Below are positions 42,409 to 50,744 of a stretch of DNA of 64,000 nucleotides, in pieces. Source of the DNA: Aliiroseovarius sp. PrR006. GTDB lineage: Bacteria > Pseudomonadota > Alphaproteobacteria > Rhodobacterales > Rhodobacteraceae. The notes under the pieces are model-generated. The model worked only from the letters and a program-made list of their open reading frames with translations. It was not told where the DNA came from and made no database searches. How positions within the stretch are numbered: position 1 is the stretch's first letter; each line of letters begins with the position of its first letter. Where the stretch lies: contig NZ_JAAGOY010000004.1 in assembly GCF_010500215.1 (NCBI RefSeq), forward strand, positions 744,001-808,000. The letters run 5' to 3'. The position numbers and the translations under genes were made by a program.

Positions 42409-42959
42409 TGCTGGGCGCCCTGATCCTGATCGACATTCAGGAAGGGTTTGACGACCCGTTCTGGGGCACGCGCAACAATCCGAATGCCGAGGCAAATGCA
42501 GCCCGGCTTCTCACCCATTGGCGGGCGCATAATGCGCCCGTCTTTCATATCCAGCATCTGTCGACGACCCCGGGCAGCCCGCTGAACCCGGATGGCGGCC
42601 TTGTGGCGCTGAAATCGATGGTCGCCCCACATGAGGGCGAACCCGTGCTACCCAAGCATGTGAACTCAGCCTTCATTGGCACAGATCTCGAGAAAACACT
42701 TCGAAAGCAAGGTGTTGAAGACCTCACAATCTGCGGCCTGACGACCCCCCATTGTATCTCGACCACTACCCGCATGGCGGCCAATCTGGGCTTCGACGTC
42801 ACGCTGGTGCATGACGCCTGCGCGGCCTTCACAGGCAATGCGGACGGCAGCTGGCGCGATGGTCCGGCCATGACGGCCGAGGACATCCACGTTTCGGCTT
42901 TGGATCAACTGAACGGAGAATTCGCCACCGTTGTTGCGACCGACCAGGTGCTTGCATGA
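42408..42959 (+). CDS. Isochorismatase-family cysteine hydrolase
   Basis: A 183-residue hydrolase of the isochorismatase/nicotinamidase fold. The catalytic triad is visible as Asp in LILIDIQEGF, Lys in LPKHVNSAF and Cys in TTPHCISTTT. Amide substrates are common for this fold, but none can be chosen here. Its ATG overlaps the glpX stop (TGATG) and its stop overlaps the recJ start (ATGA), so translation is coupled across all three. Confidence 0.9.
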   Translation: MLGALILIDIQEGFDDPFWGTRNNPNAEANAARLLTHWRAHNAPVFHIQHLSTTPGSPLNPDGGLVALKSMVAPHEGEPVLPKHVNSAFIGTDLEKTLRKQGVEDLTICGLTTPHCISTTTRMAANLGFDVTLVHDACAAFTGNADGSWRDGPAMTAEDIHVSALDQLNGEFATVVATDQVLA

Positions 42960-44704
42960 GCGCTTTTCTCGGGGTCGAAAGCTCTCTGACCGGGCGCAAA
43001 TGGCTTGGCCCCACGACTGAGGTCGAACGCCAGGCCGAGGCCATTGGCCAGCAGACCCAGCTGCCCGCAGCTCTCTGCACGCTTCTGGCCCAACGCGGCA
43101 TCCCCCCGCACGAGGCCACCGGATTTCTGGACCCCACCTTGCGCGATCTTCTGCCCGATCCCCGCAAGCTGAAAGACATGGAGAAGGCCGCGGGGCGCAT
43201 CCTGTCCGCGCTGGACCGATCTGAACGGGTCGCCATTTTCGCCGACTATGACGTCGACGGCGCAACCTCGGCCACGTTGCTGATCGACTGGTTTCGGCAG
43301 ATGGGTCGGCAGGTCACGCTGTATATCCCCGACCGGATTGAAGAAGGCTATGGTCCGAACACGCCCGCGATGGAGAAACTGGCCGCCGATCACAGCCTGA
43401 TCATCTGCGTGGATTGCGGCACGCTCAGCTTTGAACCCATCGCCGCTGCCAGGGCCAAAGGTGCGGATGTCATCGTATTGGACCACCACCTTGGTGGCGA
43501 AACTCTGCCCGATGCCATCGCCGTGGTGAATCCAAATCGACAGGACGAGGCTGACGCCCCGGGGTACCTCTGCGCCGCCGGTGTTGTGTTCCTTGTGCTG
43601 GTCGAACTGGGTCGGCTGCTGCGCGAGGCTGGACGATCTGGGCCGGACTTGATCTCGATGCTGGACCTTGTGGCGCTTGGTACCGTGGCAGATGTCGCCC
43701 CTCTGATCGACGCCAACCGCGCCCTTGTCCGGCAAGGGCTGAAAATCATGGCCCGCCGCGCACGACCCGGCATGGTGGCACTGGCGGATGTGGCGGGTCT
43801 GAATGAAGCACCGCGCGCGTATCACCTGGGATACCTCTTGGGACCACGTGTGAATGCGGGCGGGCGAATTGGAAAGGCTGATCTAGGCGCGCGCCTGCTG
43901 TCCACAACCGACTCGAACGAAGCCCACTCGATCGCTGAAAAACTGAATGAGCTCAACGCGGAACGTCGCGAGATCGAAGCCCGCGTGCAAGAACTAGCAA
44001 TGGATCAGGCCGAGAACCGCGGGCTGGATGCGCCGCTTGTTTGGGCTGCAGGAGACGGCTGGCACCCCGGTGTCGTTGGCATTGTCGCCAGCCGCCTGAA
44101 AGAAGCCACCAATCGCCCCGCGATTGTCATTGGCTTCGACGGGCAAGACGGCAAGGGGTCGGGTCGATCCGTCACTGGTATCGATCTTGGTGCGGCCATT
44201 CAAAGGTTGGCGGCAGACGGGCTGATCGAGAAAGGCGGCGGTCATAAAATGGCTGCGGGCCTCAGCCTGAACGGCGACCAGTTGGAACCTGCAATGGCCC
44301 GCCTAACCGAGTTAATGGAAAAGCAGGGCGCCGGAGACCTCGGCGCTGCTGACTTGAAACTGGATGGCATCCTTATGCCATCCGCGGCCACGGTCGACCT
44401 GATCGAGCAGCTCGAAGAGGCCGGCCCCTTCGGAGCCTCGGCCCCTGCTCCACGTTTCGCCTTTCCGGACGTTCAGATATTGTTCGCCAAACGTGTCGGT
44501 CAAAACCATCTGAAAATCAGTTTCGGAGATGGGCTGGGCACGCGGATCGATACGATTGCCTTTGGCGCCTTCGATGGCCCGCTGGGTCCCATGCTGGAAC
44601 AACATGGCGGTGCCAGATTCCATCTGGCGGGGCGACTCGAAGTTAATCAATGGCAAGGCCGACTTAGCCCACAATTACGCCTGGAAGACGCCGCAAGAGC
44701 CTGA
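42956..44704 (+). CDS. recJ: Single-stranded-DNA-specific exonuclease RecJ
   Basis: A 582-residue 5'-3' exonuclease acting in recombination and mismatch repair. The DHH motifs are ADYDVDGATSA, VCVDCGT with IVLDHHL, and the DHHA1 part has ARRPVGIV-like GVVGIVASRL and GSGRSV, plus GGGHKMAAGL. Normal length. Last gene of glpX-hydrolase-recJ. A 7-bp AT-rich hairpin follows the stop. Confidence 0.95.
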   Translation: MSAFLGVESSLTGRKWLGPTTEVERQAEAIGQQTQLPAALCTLLAQRGIPPHEATGFLDPTLRDLLPDPRKLKDMEKAAGRILSALDRSERVAIFADYDVDGATSATLLIDWFRQMGRQVTLYIPDRIEEGYGPNTPAMEKLAADHSLIICVDCGTLSFEPIAAARAKGADVIVLDHHLGGETLPDAIAVVNPNRQDEADAPGYLCAAGVVFLVLVELGRLLREAGRSGPDLISMLDLVALGTVADVAPLIDANRALVRQGLKIMARRARPGMVALADVAGLNEAPRAYHLGYLLGPRVNAGGRIGKADLGARLLSTTDSNEAHSIAEKLNELNAERREIEARVQELAMDQAENRGLDAPLVWAAGDGWHPGVVGIVASRLKEATNRPAIVIGFDGQDGKGSGRSVTGIDLGAAIQRLAADGLIEKGGGHKMAAGLSLNGDQLEPAMARLTELMEKQGAGDLGAADLKLDGILMPSAATVDLIEQLEEAGPFGASAPAPRFAFPDVQILFAKRVGQNHLKISFGDGLGTRIDTIAFGAFDGPLGPMLEQHGGARFHLAGRLEVNQWQGRLSPQLRLEDAARA

Positions 44705-44719
44705 AAGTAATATACTTTC
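44703..44719 (+). terminator. Weak hairpin after recJ
   Basis: GAAAGTA (44703-44709) and TACTTTC (44713-44719) pair around ATA; a third GAAAGTA follows at once. The stem is AT-rich with no T-run, so termination is uncertain. Confidence 0.3.
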
Positions 44720-44747
44720 CGAAAGTAGAAAAAAGTGAAAATGCCTC

Positions 44748-44776
44748 TTGCACGACTTGGGGCTTTGACATAGAAA
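44748..44776 (+). promoter_or_regulatory. Promoter of first tRNA-Glu
   Basis: TTGCAC (44748-44753) and TAGAAA (44771-44776) with a 17-base spacer stand 16 bases before the tRNA. Confidence 0.5.
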
Positions 44777-44792
44777 CCCCTCACCACAGAGT

Positions 44793-44867
44793 GGCCCGTT
44801 CGTCTATCGGTTAGGACGCCAGGTTTTCAACCTGGAAAGAGGGGTTCGATTCCCCTACGGGCTGCCA
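44793..44867 (+). tRNA. tRNA-Glu (TTC), copy 1
   Basis: A 75-base cloverleaf with encoded CCA. The acceptor stem pairs GGCCCGT with ACGGGCT (one G-U pair), the anticodon stem is CCAGG/CCTGG with loop TTTTCAA giving anticodon TTC, and the T-arm is GGGG/CCCC around TTCGATT. Identical to the copy at 45021. Confidence 0.97.
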
Positions 44868-44973
44868 CTTTTCCCAAAATCCGGACACAAACTTTTGCTG
44901 ACGCGGTCATCCATATTGGCACGGCCTATATTGCGCTTTGAGAAACTTTTTCACCTTTCGCGCATTTCAGCTC

Positions 44974-45003
44974 TTGCGCTTACAAATCGGCTCGCCTTAT
45001 AAG
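44974..45003 (+). promoter_or_regulatory. Promoter of second tRNA-Glu
   Basis: TTGCGC (44974-44979) and TATAAG (44998-45003) are 18 bases apart, 17 bases before the second tRNA, so this copy is probably transcribed independently. Confidence 0.5.
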
Positions 45004-45020
45004 CCGCCTACCAACAGAGT

Positions 45021-45095
45021 GGCCCGTTCGTCTATCGGTTAGGACGCCAGGTTTTCAACCTGGAAAGAGGGGTTCGATTCCCCTACGGGCTGCCA
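45021..45095 (+). tRNA. tRNA-Glu (TTC), copy 2
   Basis: Base-for-base identical to the first copy, including CCA and the preceding ACAGAGT. The intervening 153 bases are unlike each other, so this is a tandem gene duplication with separate promoters. Confidence 0.97.
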
Positions 45096-45175
45096 GTTGG
45101 AAACTCCCCAAAAGTTCAGTGGCCAGATAGACGCAAGACTAAGGCATTGGACTGCAGTTGATGCAGCCAGTCGGC

Positions 45176-45544
45176 TTATTGTCCGACCACAAATCTCGCG
45201 CGGCCGCCCGGCCCCGCGAAGATCACAGCGCGGACCGCGCCATTTGGAGCATACTCTGCGGTCACGGTCATGCAAATCGGTGCCCCGGTCAAACCGCGAG
45301 TAAATTTGCGGCAATACTTGCCGTCCTCCAACGTCCAGGTACCTGCAAATGAGATTCCATTAAACACCCCCTCAAGCGATCCATCTGCATGGATATACGC
45401 TTGAGATACCTGAGCACTTTGCAGGGGACGCCCAAGGATCGACTGGATGATTTCCCCGGTCTGAGCTGCCCCATTATTCGGCAGCGCCAACATGCCGATC
45501 ATTTGGGACAAAGAAAGGATTATTGCACGAGATAGCAATGGCAT
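45176..45544 (-). CDS. Secreted protein of unknown function
   Basis: A 122-residue protein with a Sec signal peptide (hydrophobic stretch ILSLSQMIGMLAL, cleavage probably after NGAAQ-like site near residue 28). The mature part has FAGTWTLEDGKYCRKF and GAPICMTVTAEYAP, giving two cysteines able to form a disulfide, and a beta-rich pattern like small lipid-binding or regulator folds. ATG at 45544 chosen over an upstream start at 45559. Confidence 0.72.
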   Translation of the reverse strand: MPLLSRAIILSLSQMIGMLALPNNGAAQTGEIIQSILGRPLQSAQVSQAYIHADGSLEGVFNGISFAGTWTLEDGKYCRKFTRGLTGAPICMTVTAEYAPNGAVRAVIFAGPGGRARFVVGQ

Positions 45545-45603
45545 AGGGGCCTCTGACACACGGGGATTGATGTTGTGCTAAGGTCTGCCCAAGCACCTGT
45601 CAA

Positions 45604-46614
45604 TCAATCAGAGAATTCCCTTTCCTTTCCTGGGCGTTCCGCAATTGTAAACGCAGACCGCCCTGCGTGTTTTGACGCATACAGTGCCCTATCCGCATCT
45701 TCAGCCATCACCGTCAGATCCGGTTTCACATAGTTGGTCGACGGCACAACACCAATGCTGGCCGAAACCCTGCATTCGCGATCTTGAAACGTAATCGGAG
45801 CTTCGATCCTCCTGATCAAGCGGGCTGATATCTTTTCCAGTCGCGAGGGATAGACCTGATTGTCCAGGACAATCACGAATTCGTCCCCCCCTACGCGCGC
45901 TACCAGATCCTCTTCGCGCGTTTCTTCCCGCAGGATCTGAGCGACGGCTTCAAGCACTGCGTCCCCCGCCGCATGGCCGTGTGTGTCATTGACCGATTTG
46001 AAGAAATCCAGGTCGAGATGCATCAACGAAAACGGAACCCGGCGCAGAAACTGTCGCTCTAGCCGCGTCTCAAGCGCGCGCCTGTTGGCTAGACCGGTTA
46101 GCCCATCCGTTAAAGCTTGAGTCTGGGCAACCTCTTTTTCATCCTGAAGACGGTGTGCCAACTGGCTTGCGATGTCCATCACCGCTGATTTCGCTTCCAC
46201 CAAATACAACATCTCGACCGCCAAATCGGTTGGTGCAAAATCTGATCCGGTCAATTCATAGCGCGCCACCGCTTCGGAAATTGAGTAGCCAAAGGACAGG
46301 TTGAGCAGCACGCTGTCCATATCAGGCATCACGGTCAACGCTCCGGTCAATGATGTGCGGTATGGATCGCGGATCTTCAGCTGCACGCGCCGGGTATCAA
46401 TTTTGGCGACATCCTCGATCCGCGCGATACTTCTGGGCCGCCGAAGCTCAAGCAAGCCAAACACATTGCGCCCGATGACCCTGCGGTTGTTGAAAACCTT
46501 TTGGATCGTTGGCCCCGCATGTAGCACCACACCGGACCCGTCAATGATCATGTGCATCGGAAGAACGTGATCCAAAGCACCGCAAGTAAAGGGAATTGGG
46601 CGTTCAATGTTCAT
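45604..46614 (-). CDS. HNOBA-GGDEF diguanylate cyclase
   Basis: A 336-residue protein. Residues about 8-115 are an HNOBA (H-NOX-associated, PAS-like) domain: LPMHMIIDGSGVVLHAGPTI and NVFGLLELRRP match the pattern seen in soluble guanylate cyclases. A helical linker (about 135-165) joins a GGDEF domain with an intact GGDEF at 242-246 and an RxxD inhibitory site (REED, 233-236). It should make cyclic di-GMP. Start overlaps the H-NOX stop by four bases, so the pair is one signalling unit. Confidence 0.9.
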   Translation of the reverse strand: MNIERPIPFTCGALDHVLPMHMIIDGSGVVLHAGPTIQKVFNNRRVIGRNVFGLLELRRPRSIARIEDVAKIDTRRVQLKIRDPYRTSLTGALTVMPDMDSVLLNLSFGYSISEAVARYELTGSDFAPTDLAVEMLYLVEAKSAVMDIASQLAHRLQDEKEVAQTQALTDGLTGLANRRALETRLERQFLRRVPFSLMHLDLDFFKSVNDTHGHAAGDAVLEAVAQILREETREEDLVARVGGDEFVIVLDNQVYPSRLEKISARLIRRIEAPITFQDRECRVSASIGVVPSTNYVKPDLTVMAEDADRALYASKHAGRSAFTIAERPGKEREFSD

Positions 46615-47207
46615 AGAGCACCATCCGTTGCCCAAAGAAATTCTCGCCCTTGGGCATGTTCGCGCTCCAACAGGCTTACCGAGATGACGGCGCTGTCCTG
46701 TTGCTCGCAACACACTTCGAGAAATGCAAGCGAGCCATAATCATCCGCCAATGCACGCAATGCACCCAAAAGCACGTATGGCGCACCCTTGGGGTTGTTT
46801 TCACACGTAACTTCAAAATCATGCGGCCCGACTTCGTCCACTTGTATATCCGGCAGTGTCAAGTCAGACACGGCCAAGCGCGCCCGTCCCTTAAGATCCT
46901 CTAAAGAATGTAAAAAATCGGTGTATTCAACTCCGCCGAACCGGAGCAACCGCCGCACCCGTTCGACACGCGGATCGGTCACGAGAAATGTACCGAAGTC
47001 TTCGAGCAATGAATTCCGGTCGCGCCCTTGCTCGATCGACAGCTGCCTTAAAATTGAAAGGCCGATCTGGACATCATAGTGAAACATAGGTTCGACGGAT
47101 TGTACGGGCAGGTCCAATTCCGTCAGCACCTTCTCCCACACCTGATCTCCATAGGTCAGGCGTACAAATGCTTCGAATATCCACAGAATTAGGCCATGCA
47201 TCATCAT
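46611..47207 (-). CDS. H-NOX (heme-NO-binding) family protein, degenerate heme site
   Basis: A 198-residue protein starting MHGLILWIFEAFVRLTYGDQ, with LLEDFGTFLV and DLTLPDI, all H-NOX landmarks. Aligned by eye to known H-NOX proteins, the proximal heme His position appears to be Lys106, although a His lies six residues before; the YxSxR heme-propionate motif is absent (EVTCENN in its place). Thus it may not bind heme in the usual way. It is coupled to an HNOBA-GGDEF cyclase. Several starts are possible; I use ATG 47207. Confidence 0.82.
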   Translation of the reverse strand: MMMHGLILWIFEAFVRLTYGDQVWEKVLTELDLPVQSVEPMFHYDVQIGLSILRQLSIEQGRDRNSLLEDFGTFLVTDPRVERVRRLLRFGGVEYTDFLHSLEDLKGRARLAVSDLTLPDIQVDEVGPHDFEVTCENNPKGAPYVLLGALRALADDYGSLAFLEVCCEQQDSAVISVSLLEREHAQGREFLWATDGAL

Positions 47208-47277
47208 CACACGCGTCACTTCACGGTGATGTTCTAGAGCTCAATTCTTAACATTTCGAAAAAAGTGTATGTGTCTA

Positions 47278-47970
47278 CTAAGCCTGTTTATCCAACCAAG
47301 CCGGAATTTGTCCGATATTGTCCAGCACCACATCCGCATATGGCGACAGCTCACCTTGGGTCGCCAACCCCGTCAGCACACCGATCGTCCGCATCCCTGC
47401 AGCGCGTCCGGCTTTCAGATCGTGCAGACTGTCCCCCACCATGGCGACCTGCTCTGACCGCACATCCACTTTTCGCGCGAACGCCAGACAGGGTGCCGCG
47501 TCGGGTTTGACGCCATTTCCGCTGTCATAGCCCGAGATGAAATCGAACAATTCCGACACACCGGCGCCTTCCAGATGCTGCCGCGCCGGGCGCTCCGCAT
47601 CGTTAGTTGCAACACCCAAAGCGAGCCCGCGCGCGCGCAGGCTTTCCATCAACGGCACCAGCGCAACGGCCTCGACCTGAGGTGCGGTTTCAGCTTCATC
47701 GTTAAGAATGGTTTCCAGCGCGTTAGACGACATCCCAAAGTGTTTTTGCAGCGCCGTGACAATCTCGGCTGGCGTTCCGGCAATCACAACACTGTCACGC
47801 TTGAACGTCTGCGTGTCCATGTCGAACCCGATGTCCTGTCCAACTTCCGCGGCACGCTCTCTATCACCATCCGTCAGGCGCAAAAGCACCGCGTGCGCCC
47901 AAGCCTCCCACGTGGCCTTGAACTGGAAAAGCGTGCCGTCCTTATCAAAGAGAAGGGCCTTGATCATCAT
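47278..47970 (-). CDS. HAD family hydrolase, phosphoglycolate-phosphatase-like
   Basis: A 230-residue phosphatase with the HAD nucleophile motif LLFDKDGTLF at residues 6-15, motif II GVATND, the conserved Lys in NGVKPDAAP and motif IV MVGDSLHDL. Length and cap fit phosphoglycolate phosphatase relatives. AGGAG precedes the ATG. Follows the DUF3572 gene on the same strand after 47 bases. Confidence 0.9.
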   Translation of the reverse strand: MMIKALLFDKDGTLFQFKATWEAWAHAVLLRLTDGDRERAAEVGQDIGFDMDTQTFKRDSVVIAGTPAEIVTALQKHFGMSSNALETILNDEAETAPQVEAVALVPLMESLRARGLALGVATNDAERPARQHLEGAGVSELFDFISGYDSGNGVKPDAAPCLAFARKVDVRSEQVAMVGDSLHDLKAGRAAGMRTIGVLTGLATQGELSPYADVVLDNIGQIPAWLDKQA

Positions 47971-48017
47971 GGGTGCTCCTAGCTGCGTTTCAACGCCACA
48001 CTGCCCATATCGGCCCA

Positions 48018-48296
48018 TCAGGTCCAGTGCATTTGTGACCCGCCGGGCAATCCGTGCCGAACCTGCCCAACCTGATCATAGGACAGCCCTTGGGCATCAC
48101 AGGCCTGTATGACCCACTGATCATCCATCATGAGGAAATCCAGCATCGCAGCAAGAAATTCTGGGTCGCCTGCATTGTCGCGCAACGTGTCCTGCCCTGC
48201 CCCGGTCGCCCCCATGAAAATCGGCAGAAGTTCGTCATTTGACACCAGCCAGGCCAGCATATTCAACGCAATCCGTTCGGCTTGATCTGACGTCAA
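48018..48296 (-). CDS. DUF3572 family protein (TTG start)
   Basis: A 92-residue helical protein matching DUF3572: AERIALNMLAWLVSNDELLPIFMG and DPEFLAAMLDFLMMDDQWVI. A TTG at 48296 preceded by AGGAG at seven bases gives the family-like length; the open frame continues upstream without resemblance. Divergent from the PleD-like gene, sharing a 91-base promoter region. Function unknown. Confidence 0.85.
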   Translation of the reverse strand: MTSDQAERIALNMLAWLVSNDELLPIFMGATGAGQDTLRDNAGDPEFLAAMLDFLMMDDQWVIQACDAQGLSYDQVGQVRHGLPGGSQMHWT

Positions 48297-48387
48297 CTTA
48301 ACACTCCTTATCAGTTGGAAAGGATTTATTAACCAATCGACTGCAGGATGTCTGCAACTTAGATTCAACTTTTAACGAAATGGTCAG

Positions 48388-49773
48388 ATGAGCGGAAGGA
48401 TATTGATAGCAGATGATCTTGCGACCAATCGCATTGTTCTGAAGGTGAAATTCACCGTATCAGGATATGACGTGATTCAGGTCGAGCGGATTGATGACGT
48501 GCTGGAAACAGCGCGGCGTGCGCAGCCTGACCTGATTATCTTGGGGCGGGGGCAATCTGGTCAAAGTCTGACCGCTTGCCGCGCTCTGAAAAACGATGCG
48601 AACCTACATACAATTCCAGTCATCCTGTTCGCCGATAAGGACAGCCACCATACCCGAATTGCCGCCTTGGAATCGGGGGCCGACGATGTCTATTCCCCGG
48701 AAGTGAAAGAAAGCACACTGTCCGCGATGGTCCGCAATCTGATCCGCATGCGCGGAACATATGACGAAATCATGCGTCATCGCGACATCTCGGCCGAATT
48801 CGGATGCGCCGAGGATGCAGCAAGTTTTGTTCCTGCGGCCCATGTCGCGCTTGTTGCACCAGAACCGGAACATGGGCTTCTGTGGCGTCGCAAGCTTGGG
48901 CTCGAGCTTCCGCACCGTCTAGATGTCATGTCCAAATCACAAGCGCTGAGCGAAGTGAACACGAACAGCAATACCCCCGACGCCTTTGTTATCAACGCAT
49001 CACTGGCAGGGGAGGCAGACGGTCTGCGATTGGTCAGCGAGCTGCGCTCGCGCATACACACCCGCAACGCGATCATCGTGGTCATCCATGACCGTGATCG
49101 CCCCCATGACGGTGCAATGGCGCTGGATCTGGGGGCGGATGCGATCCTGCATTGTGGGTTCGACGCGACCGAGCTTGCCGTACGCCTGAAGACCCTTCTG
49201 GCGCGCAAGCTGGAACTGGACGCCCTGCGCAAACGCTTCGATCTCAACCTGTCGCTGGCGGTACAGGATCCTCTGACAGGGCTGCACAATCGCCGTTATG
49301 CGCAAAGCTATTTGAACCGGCTAGAGCAAGAGGCCCTGACCAACGGGCAGCCCTACGCGATCATGGTGCTGGATCTGGATCACTTCAAATCCATCAATGA
49401 CCGGTTTGGGCATGGTGTTGGTGATCAGGTACTGATCGAGGTCGCAAATCGCTTGCGAGACAATCTGCGCGCATTCGACCTGCTTGCGCGGTTTGGTGGA
49501 GAGGAGTTCATGGTCGCCTTGCCCGATGTTAGCCAAAAGGACGTGATGTCCATGGCAGAACGTCTGCGCCAAGCCATCGGCGATCGGCCGATCTACGTTG
49601 CCGAGACCGCATTCCCGATCCCTGTTACAGTCTCGGTCGGGGTGGCCGTTTGGGGGGATCAGCCAAACGACACGCGCAGCGCGCATGAGCTGACACAGGC
49701 TGCGGATCAAGCGCTGTATGCATCGAAATCCGATGGCCGCAACGTGGTCACATTCGGGCGGTCTGCGGCCTAA
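48388..49773 (+). CDS. PleD-like response regulator diguanylate cyclase (REC-REC-GGDEF)
   Basis: A 461-residue protein laid out as PleD. The first receiver keeps the acidic pair ADD (8-10), but the phosphoacceptor position is Gly53 (LIILGRG). The second receiver has Asn203 at that place (FVINASL). The GGDEF domain is intact: GGEEF at 370-374, RxxD inhibitory site RAFD at 361-364, and DPLTGLHNRRY before it. It should make cyclic di-GMP, but control by phosphorylation of either receiver looks impossible. Confidence 0.93.
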   Translation: MSGRILIADDLATNRIVLKVKFTVSGYDVIQVERIDDVLETARRAQPDLIILGRGQSGQSLTACRALKNDANLHTIPVILFADKDSHHTRIAALESGADDVYSPEVKESTLSAMVRNLIRMRGTYDEIMRHRDISAEFGCAEDAASFVPAAHVALVAPEPEHGLLWRRKLGLELPHRLDVMSKSQALSEVNTNSNTPDAFVINASLAGEADGLRLVSELRSRIHTRNAIIVVIHDRDRPHDGAMALDLGADAILHCGFDATELAVRLKTLLARKLELDALRKRFDLNLSLAVQDPLTGLHNRRYAQSYLNRLEQEALTNGQPYAIMVLDLDHFKSINDRFGHGVGDQVLIEVANRLRDNLRAFDLLARFGGEEFMVALPDVSQKDVMSMAERLRQAIGDRPIYVAETAFPIPVTVSVGVAVWGDQPNDTRSAHELTQAADQALYASKSDGRNVVTFGRSAA

Positions 49774-49809
49774 ACAGACGGGCCACATACAGACGCAGCC
49801 CACCCGAGA

Positions 49810-50334
49810 TCAACGATCCTTGGGCCTCGCCCCGCGATCCACGGCGCGTTCCAAACGATTGGCAAATGCTTTGCGGTCTTCTACAGACATCCCGTCGATC
49901 CGTTCGACCAGCAGATGCCGCAAGGTCTCGCCGCGCAGACGCAGACGCTCGGCCTGCTGGGCCAAGGTGGCTTCAAAAGCGGCCGCGTCGAAACTGTCAC
50001 TGCGCAGGATCTGCAGAAGCATCACAAAATCCCGCTCGAGCTCCGCGCGATTGTCCTTGAACGATCCGCTTTCACGCCGAAACGCGCGGCCGATCTCGCG
50101 CCGATCCTTGAGGTCCAGAGCCTTGGCGATCGGGCCAAACCCCAGATCACGGATCGCGCCGCGCTCGGGTCCGCGGTGATCAAAATCATCCCCGCGATGG
50201 CCCGAAACCTTGGCCCCTACGATTAATCCCAGAACCAGAAGGTTCAGCGTCAACGAGACCACCAGCACAACACGCGTCCAGCGTCGTGGCGCGCGCGGAT
50301 CCGAGGTCGGTGTCTGCGGTGTCTGATCTGACAT
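49810..50334 (-). CDS. Periplasmic heavy-metal-sensor-like protein
   Basis: A 174-residue protein with one N-terminal membrane helix (WTRVVLVVSLTLNLLVLGL) and a long charged helical periplasmic part, with LRRSDSF-type and ERIDGMSVEDRKAFANRLE segments typical of the CnrX/Metal_resist group. Such proteins sense stress or metals for an ECF sigma/anti-sigma pair. It lies two bases after the anti-sigma gene, supporting that role. Confidence 0.82.
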   Translation of the reverse strand: MSDQTPQTPTSDPRAPRRWTRVVLVVSLTLNLLVLGLIVGAKVSGHRGDDFDHRGPERGAIRDLGFGPIAKALDLKDRREIGRAFRRESGSFKDNRAELERDFVMLLQILRSDSFDAAAFEATLAQQAERLRLRGETLRHLLVERIDGMSVEDRKAFANRLERAVDRGARPKDR

Positions 50335-50336
50335 GA

Positions 50337-50744
50337 TTATCCCTCATCCTCAGCAAAGAGTGTCGTTCCCAAGTACCCGGGTGCAAGGTCTTCCAGTGCG
50401 TATGACGTGTCCGTGGTGACATAATCGCCCGCCAGAACCAACCCGCCGGACAGCGTTTCAAGCTGCACGGGCTGCGTGAACCCGATCCAGACGCCAGCCA
50501 CAGTCGCCGTTGCCAAGCTGGCAGCAGCAGGCAACCCGCCAATCGCGCTCCAGATGGATGCGATCCACCCTTGTTGACATGCCTGAGGGACGGGCAGCGG
50601 ATCGATTGCGGGCATATGTGCCTGCGCATCGGCCATGATCGCCGCCATCAATGTGTCAGACGGCGCGGCCACGTCCTGCCGGGCCGCCTCAAAGAACAGG
50701 TCCAGCTCGTCGTCATGCATCGGCTGATTATCAGTCTTCGCCAT
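50337..50744 (-). CDS. Anti-sigma factor-like membrane protein
   Basis: A 135-residue protein with a cytosolic acidic N-terminus (HDDELDLFFEAARQ) and one membrane helix around residues 72-90. It overlaps the ECF sigma stop by 14 bases, the standard sigma/anti-sigma arrangement. No zinc HxxxCxxC motif is visible, so it would be a non-zinc anti-sigma. The name is inferred from context. Confidence 0.75.
   Translation of the reverse strand: MAKTDNQPMHDDELDLFFEAARQDVAAPSDTLMAAIMADAQAHMPAIDPLPVPQACQQGWIASIWSAIGGLPAAASLATATVAGVWIGFTQPVQLETLSGGLVLAGDYVTTDTSYALEDLAPGYLGTTLFAEDEG

Noticed and set aside
44793-45095. Attachment-site duplication of an integrated element at tRNA-Glu
   Set aside because: Only 153 bases separate the two tRNA copies and no integrase or element genes are near, so a plain tandem duplication is simpler.
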